Source of the DNA: Sipunculus nudus
Lineage: Eukaryota; Annelida; Sipuncula; Golfingiida; Sipunculidae
Reading direction: 5' to 3'
Length of the DNA: 64,000 nucleotides
Assembly: GCA_026874595.1 (NCBI GenBank)
Contig: CM049314.1
Span: 60,741,300-60,805,299, forward strand
The notes below the pieces were generated by a model. The model had not been told where the DNA came from, did not search any database, and was given only the letters and a program-made list of their open reading frames with translations. Made by a program: the position numbers and the translations under genes. Below, in pieces: positions 56,957-64,000 of the stretch; positions within the stretch are counted from its first letter, which is position 1; every line of letters begins with the position of its first letter.

Positions 56957-59900
56957 TTGCACTTGCATGTTAAATAACCAGGGAACAAACATCGACCCGG
57001 TTGCACTTGCATGTTAAATAACCAGGGAACAAACATAGACCCGGTAGCATGTTAAATAATCAGGGAACAAACATCGACTCGGTACCATGTTAAATAACCA
57101 GGGAACAAACATCAATCTGGTAGCATGTTAAATAACCAGGGAACAAACATCGACCCCGTACCATGTTAAATAACCAGGGAACAAACATCAACCCGGTAGC
57201 ATGTTAAATAACCTGGGAACAAACATCGACTCGGTACCATGTTAAATAACCAGGGAACAAACATCGACTCGGTACCATGTTAAATAACCAGGGAACAAAC
57301 ATCAACCCGGTAGCATGTTAAATAAACAGGGAACAAATATCGACCCCGTACCATGTTATATAACCAGGGAACAAACATCGACCCGGTAGCATGTTAAATA
57401 ACCAGGGAACAAACATCGACCCCGTACCATGTTAAATAACCAGGGAACAAACATCGACCCGGTAGCATGTTAAATAACCAGGGAACAAACATCAATCTGG
57501 TAGCATGTTAAATATTCAGGGAACAAACATCAATCTGGTAGCATGTTAAATAACCAGGGAACAAACATCGACCCCGTACCATGTTAAATAACCAGGGAAC
57601 AAACATCAATCTGGTAGCATGTTAAATAACCAGGGAACAAACATCGACCCGGCAGCATGTTTAACAACCAGGGAACAAACATCGACCCGGTAGCATGTTA
57701 AAGAACGAGGGAACAAACATTGACCCGGTAGCATGTTAAATAACCAGGGAACAAACATCAATCTGGTAGCATGTTAAATAACCAGGGAATAAACATCGAC
57801 CCGGTACCATGTTAAATAACCAGGGAACAAACATCGACCCGGTAGCATGTGAAATAACCAGGGAACAAACATCAATCTGGTAGCATGTGAAATAACCAGG
57901 GAACAAACATCGACCCGGTAGCATGTTAAATAACCAGGGAACAAACATCGACCCCGTACCATGTTAAATAACCATTGAACAAACATCAATCTGGTAGTAT
58001 GTTAAATAACCAGGGAACAAACATCAACCCCGTACCATGTTAAATAACCAGGAACAAACATCAACCAGGTAGCATGTTAAATAACCAGGGAACAAACATC
58101 GACTCGGTACCATGTTAAATAACCAGGGAACAAACATCAACCCGGTAGCATGTTAAATAACCAGGGAACAAACATCGAGCCGGTAGCATGTTAAATAACC
58201 AGGGAACAAACATCGACCCCGTACCATGTTAAATAACCAGGGAACAAACATCGACCCCGTACCATGTTAAATAACCATGGAACAAACATCAATTTGGTAA
58301 CATGTTAAATAACCAGGGAACAAACATCAATCTAGTACCATGTTAAATAACCAGGGAACAAACATCGACCCCGTACCATGTTAAATAACCATGGAACAAA
58401 CATCAATTTGGTAGCATGTTAAATAACCAGGAAACAAACATCGACCCCGTACCATGTTAAATAACCAGGGAACAAACATCAACCCGGTAGCATGTTAAAT
58501 AACCAGGGAACAAGCATCGACTCGGTACCATGTTAAATAACCGGGGAACAAACATCAACCCGGTTGCACTTGCATGTTAAATAACCAGGGAACAAACATC
58601 GACCCGGTTGCACTTGCATGTTAAATAACCAGGGAACAAACATAGACCCGGTAGCATGTTAAATAATCAGGGAACAAACATCGACTCGGTACCATGTTAA
58701 ATAACCAGGGAACAAACATCAATCTGGTAGCATGTTAAATAACCAGGGAACAAACATCGACCCCGTACCATGTTAAATAACCAGGGAACAAACATCAACC
58801 CGGTAGCATGTTAAATAACCTGGGAACAAACATCGACTCGGTACCATGTTAAATAACCAGGGAACAAACATCGACTCGGTACCATGTTAAATAACCAGGG
58901 AACAAACATCAACCCGGTAGCATGTTAAATAAACAGGGAACAAATATCGACCCCGTACCATGTTATATAACCAGGGAACAAACATCGACCCGGTAGCATG
59001 TTAAATAACCAGGGAACAAACATCGACCCCGTACCATGTTAAATAACCAGGGAACAAACATCGACCCGGTAGCATGTTAAATAACCAGGGAACAAACATC
59101 AATCTGGTAGCATGTTAAATATTCAGGGAACAAACATCAATCTGGTAGCATGTTAAATAACCAGGGAACAAACATCGACCCCGTACCATGTTAAATAACC
59201 AGGGAACAAACATCAATCTGGTAGCATGTTAAATAACCAGGGAACAAACATCGACCCGGCAGCATGTTTAACAACCAGGGAACAAACATCGACCCGGTAG
59301 CATGTTAAAGAACGAGGGAACAAACATTGACCCGGTAGCATGTTAAATAACCAGGGAACAAACATCAATCTGGTAGCATGTTAAATAACCAGGGAATAAA
59401 CATCGACCCGGTACCATGTTAAATAACCAGGGAACAAACATCGACCCGGTAGCATGTGAAATAACCAGGGAACAAACATCAATCTGGTAGCATGTGAAAT
59501 AACCAGGGAACAAACATCGACCCGGTAGCATGTTAAATAACCAGGGAACAAACATCGACCCCGTACCATGTTAAATAACCATTGAACAAACATCAATCTG
59601 GTAGTATGTTAAATAACCAGGGAACAAACATCAACCCCGTACCATGTTAAATAACCAGGAACAAACATCAACCAGGTAGCATGTTAAATAACCAGGGAAC
59701 AAACATCGACTCGGTACCATGTTAAATAACCAGGGAACAAACATCAACCCGGTAGCATGTTAAATAACCAGGGAACAAACATCGAGCCGGTAGCATGTTA
59801 AATAACCAGGGAACAAACATCGACCCCGTACCATGTTAAATAACCAGGGAACAAACATCGACCCCGTACCATGTTAAATAACCATGGAACAAACATCAAT

Positions 59901-62450
59901 TTGGTAACATGTTAAATAACCAGGGAACAAACATCAATCTAGTACCATGTTAAATAACCAGGGAACAAACATCGACCCCGTACCATGTTAAATAACCATG
60001 GAACAAACATCAATTTGGTAGCATGTTAAATAACCAGGAAACAAACATCGACCCCGTACCATGTTAAATAACCAGGGAACAAACATCAACCCGGTAGCAT
60101 GTTAAATAACCAGGGAACAAGCATCGACTCGGTACCATGTTAAATAACCGGGGAACAAACATCAACCCGGTTGCACTTGCATGTTAAATAACCAGGGAAC
60201 AAACATCGACCCGGTTGCACTTGCATGTTAAATAACCAGGGAACAAACATAGACCCGGTAGCATGTTAAATAATCAGGGAACAAACATCGACTCGGTACC
60301 ATGTTAAATAACCAGGGAACAAACATCAATCTGGTAGCATGTTAAATAACCAGGGAACAAACATCGACCCCGTACCATGTTAAATAACCAGGGAACAAAC
60401 ATCAACCCGGTAGCATGTTAAATAACCTGGGAACAAACATCGACTCGGTACCATGTTAAATAACCAGGGAACAAACATCGACTCGGTACCATGTTAAATA
60501 ACCAGGGAACAAACATCAACCCGGTAGCATGTTAAATAAACAGGGAACAAATATCGACCCCGTACCATGTTATATAACCAGGGAACAAACATCGACCCGG
60601 TAGCATGTTAAATAACCAGGGAACAAACATCGACCCCGTACCATGTTAAATAACCAGGGAACAAACATCGACCCGGTAGCATGTTAAATAACCAGGGAAC
60701 AAACATCAATCTGGTAGCATGTTAAATATTCAGGGAACAAACATCAATCTGGTAGCATGTTAAATAACCAGGGAACAAACATCGACCCCGTACCATGTTA
60801 AATAACCAGGGAACAAACATCAATCTGGTAGCATGTTAAATAACCAGGGAACAAACATCGACCCGGCAGCATGTTTAACAACCAGGGAACAAACATCGAC
60901 CCGGTAGCATGTTAAAGAACGAGGGAACAAACATTGACCCGGTAGCATGTTAAATAACCAGGGAACAAACATCAATCTGGTAGCATGTTAAATAACCAGG
61001 GAATAAACATCGACCCGGTACCATTTTAAATAACCAGGGAACAAACATCGACCCGGTAGCATGTGAAATAACCAGGGAACAAACATCAATCTGGTAGTAT
61101 GTGAAATAACCAGGGAACAAACATCGACCCGGTAGCATGTTAAATAACCAGGGAACAAACATCGACCCCGTACCATGTTAAATAACCATTGAACAAACAT
61201 CAATCTGGTAGTATGTTAAATAACCAGGGAACAAACATCAACCCCGTACCATGTTAAATAACCAGGAACAAACATCAACCAGGCAGCATGTTAAATAACC
61301 AGGGAACAAACATCGACTCGGTACCATGTTAAATAACCAGGGAACAAACATCAACCCGGTAGCATGTTAAATAACCAGGGAACAAACATCGAGCCGGTAG
61401 CATGTTAAATAACCAGGGAACAAACATCGACCCCGTACCATGTTAAATAACCAGGGAACAAACATCGACCCCGTACCATGTTAAATAACCATGGAACAAA
61501 CATCAATTTGGTAGCATTTTAAATAACCAGGGAACAAACATCAATCTAGTACCATGTTAAATAACCAGGGAACAAACATCAATCTGGTAGCATGTTAAAT
61601 ATTCAGGGAACAAACATCAATCTGGTAGCATGTTAAATAACCAGGGAACAAACATCGACCCCGTACCATGTTAAATAACCAGGGAACAAACATCAATCTG
61701 GTAGCATGTTAAATAACCAGGGAACAAACATCGACCCGGCAGCATGTTTAACAACCAGGGAACAAACATCGACCCGGTAGCATGTTAAAGAACGAGGGAA
61801 CAAACATTGACCCGGTAGCATGTTAAATAACCAGGGAACAAACATCAATCTGGTAGCATGTTAAATAACCAGGGAATAAACATCGACCCGGTACCATTTT
61901 AAATAACCAGGGAACAAACATCGACCCGGTAGCATGTGAAATAACCAGGGAACAAACATCAATCTGGTAGTATGTGAAATAACCAGGGAACAAACATCGA
62001 CCCGGTAGCATGTTAAATAACCAGGGAACAAACATCGACCCCGTACCATGTTAAATAACCATTGAACAAACATCAATCTGGTAGTATGTTAAATAACCAG
62101 GGAACAAACATCAACCCCGTACCATGTTAAATAACCAGGAACAAACATCAACCAGGCAGCATGTTAAATAACCAGGGAACAAACATCGACTCGGTACCAT
62201 GTTAAATAACCAGGGAACAAACATCAACCCGGTAGCATGTTAAATAACCAGGGAACAAACATCGAGCCGGTAGCATGTTAAATAACCAGGGAACAAACAT
62301 CGACCCCGTACCATGTTAAATAACCAGGGAACAAACATCGACCCCGTACCATGTTAAATAACCATGGAACAAACATCAATTTGGTAGCATTTTAAATAAC
62401 CAGGGAACAAACATCAATCTAGTACCATGTTAAATAACCAGGGAACAAAC
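56957..62450. repeat. Satellite higher-order repeat, 1607-bp period with 873-bp nested duplication
   Basis: The paired 44-bp units start at 56957, 58564 and 60171, exactly 1607 bp apart. Other variant markers keep the same offset. The length equals 39 units of 38, two of 44 and one of 37 bp. In the third copy a stretch of 873 bp (22 x 38 + 37) is itself tandemly duplicated, with markers at 60721/61594 and 61546/62419. By eye, copies one and two are almost identical; copy three has a few substitutions, which both 873-bp halves share. Confidence 0.92.
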
Positions 62451-64000
62451 ATCAATCTGGTAGCATGTTAAATAACCAGGGAACAAACATCAACCCCGTA
62501 CCATGTTAAATAACCAGGAACAAACATCAACCAGGTAGCATGTTAAATAACCAGGGAACAAACATCGACTCGGTACCATGTTAAATAACCAGGGAACAAA
62601 CATCAACCCGGTAGCATGTTAAATAACCAGGGAACAAACATCAATCTGGTAGCATGTTAAATATTCTGGGAACAAACATCAATCTGGTAGCATGTTAAAT
62701 AAACAGGGAACAAACATCAATTTGGTAGCATGTTAAATAACCAGGGAACAAACATCAATCTGGTAGCATGTTCAATAACCAGGGAACAAACATCGACTCG
62801 GTACCATGTTAAATAACCAGGGAACAAACATCAATCTGGTAGCATGTTAAATAACCAGGGAACAAACATCGACCTGGTTGCACTTGCATGTTAAATAACC
62901 AGGGAACAAACATCGACTCCGTACCATGTTTAATAACCAGGGAACAAACATCAACCTGGTTGCACTTGTATGTTAAATAACCAGGGAACAAACATCACCC
63001 AGGTAGCGTGTTAAATAACCGGGGAACAAACATCAACCCGGTTGCACTTGCATGTTAAATAACCAGGGAATAAACATCGACACCGTACCATGTTAAATAA
63101 CCATGGAACAAACATCGACCCGGTAGCATGTGAAATAACCAGGGAACAAACATCAATCTGGTAACATGTGAAATAACCAGGGAACAAACATGGACCCCGA
63201 ACCATGTTAAATAACCAGGGAACAAACATCGACCCCGTACCATGTTAAATAACCATGGAACAAACATCAATTTTGTAGCATGTTAAATAACCAGGGAACA
63301 AACATCAATCTGGTAGCATGTTAAATAACCAGGGAACAAACATCGACTCGGTACCATGTTAAATAACCAGGGAACAAACATCAATCTGGTAGCATGTTAA
63401 ATAACCAGGGAACAAACATCGACCCCGTACCATGTTAAATAACCAGGAAGAAACATCAACCCGGTAGCATGTTAAATAGCCAGGGAACAAACATCGACTC
63501 GGTACCATGTTAAATAACCAGGGAACAAACATCAACCCAGTAGCATGTTAAATAACCAGGGAACAAACATCGACCCGGTAGCATGTTAAATAACCAGGGA
63601 ACAAACATCGACGCGGTACCATGTTAAATAACCAGGGAACAAACATCAACCCGGTAGCATGTTAAATAACCAGGGAACAAATATCGACCCCGTACCATGT
63701 GAAATAACCAGGGAACAAACATCGACCCGGTAGCATGTTAAATAACCAGGGAACAAACATCGACTCCGTACCATGTTAAATAACCAGGGAACAAACATCG
63801 ACCCGGTAGCATGTTAAATAACCAGGGAACAAACATCAATCTGGTAGCATGTTAAATATTCTGGGAACAAACATCAATCTGGTAGCATGTTAAATAAACA
63901 GGGAACAAACATCAATTTGGTAGCATGTTAAATAACCAGGGAACAAACATCAATCTGGTAGCATGTTCAATAACCAGGGAGCAAACATCGACTCGGTACC

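Larger units (their letters stand above)
49252..64000. repeat. 38-bp satellite array, continues past window end
   Basis: Continuous head-to-tail array, 14.75 kb, roughly 390 units. The basic unit is about 38 bp (aaataaccagggaacaaaca, then tcgacccggtagcatgtt). Recurrent variants are gtagcatg, gtaccatg (with a KpnI-type GGTACC in some), caatctgg, and a 44-bp form with ttgcacttgcatg (6 extra bases). A 37-bp form has ccaggaac in place of ccagggaac. The left edge is more divergent, with a ccggggaac majority until about 49900. No interspersed unique sequence was seen. Confidence 0.97.

Noticed and set aside
51905-63270. Minus-strand open frames of about 60-72 codons with repeated FVPWLFNM and CLFPGYLTC peptides
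   Set aside because: Three 38-bp units make 114 bp, so a stop-free frame recurs automatically with the array. The peptides follow DNA unit variants and have no initiation context of their own.
49252-64000. CRISPR-like appearance of a short regular repeat
   Set aside because: Units are contiguous and vary throughout, with no constant repeat alternating with unique spacers, and the setting is eukaryotic.

Overview
The window is eukaryotic. It is AT-rich, its genes are split by GT-AG introns, it has no bacterial-style operons, and most of it is repeats. The repeat types seen are DIRS-type tyrosine-recombinase retroelement, CR1/L2-like LINE, L1/Tx1-like ORF1 relic, Tigger/pogo-like ends, and a dispersed element whose termini resemble a family I know from bivalve genomes. 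Together they suggest a marine invertebrate, most likely a mollusc and perhaps a bivalve. That assignment is inference.

Two protein-coding genes can be supported, both on the plus strand and both from the SDR9C branch of short-chain dehydrogenases (the RDH16/RDH5/HSD17B6-like retinol and 3/17-hydroxysteroid oxidoreductases). Gene 1 enters the window inside its first coding exon and ends at 4349. Gene 2 is complete, from an ATG at 23016 to a stop at 36278, and encodes 333 residues. Their last three coding exons have identical lengths (268, 164 and 242 nt) and identical intron phases, so they are tandem paralogues. Both keep the Rossmann-fold NNAG motif and the Asn-Ser-Tyr-Lys catalytic set. 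Gene 2 has lost two family hallmarks near the substrate pocket and C-terminus.

Layout: 1-4349 gene 1; 4350-23005 intergenic, with an L1-like ORF1 relic, a 2.7 kb dispersed element, Tigger-like pieces, a SINE-like repeat and a GC-rich island; 23016-36278 gene 2. Its 8.7 kb first intron holds a 3 kb long-inverted-repeat element around a 299-bp tandem array, a broken CR1-like LINE, and a partial duplication of the next exon. Its second intron holds a 280-bp tandem array carrying a perfect 12-bp palindrome at alternating fixed distances. From 36.3 to 45.5 kb there are mostly small tandem and dispersed repeats. From 45.5 to 49.1 kb there is a frame-broken DIRS-type retroelement on the minus strand. 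From 49.25 kb to the window end there is one continuous 38-bp satellite of about 390 units. It contains a young higher-order repeat of 1607 bp (39 x 38 + 2 x 44 + 37) and a nested 873-bp duplication.

No tRNA, rRNA or CRISPR array was found. I did not find a clearly new multi-gene system. The most unusual structures are the spaced-palindrome array in gene 2 intron 2, the higher-order satellite that starts at the 5' end of the retroelement, and the decoy copy of a coding exon's acceptor.
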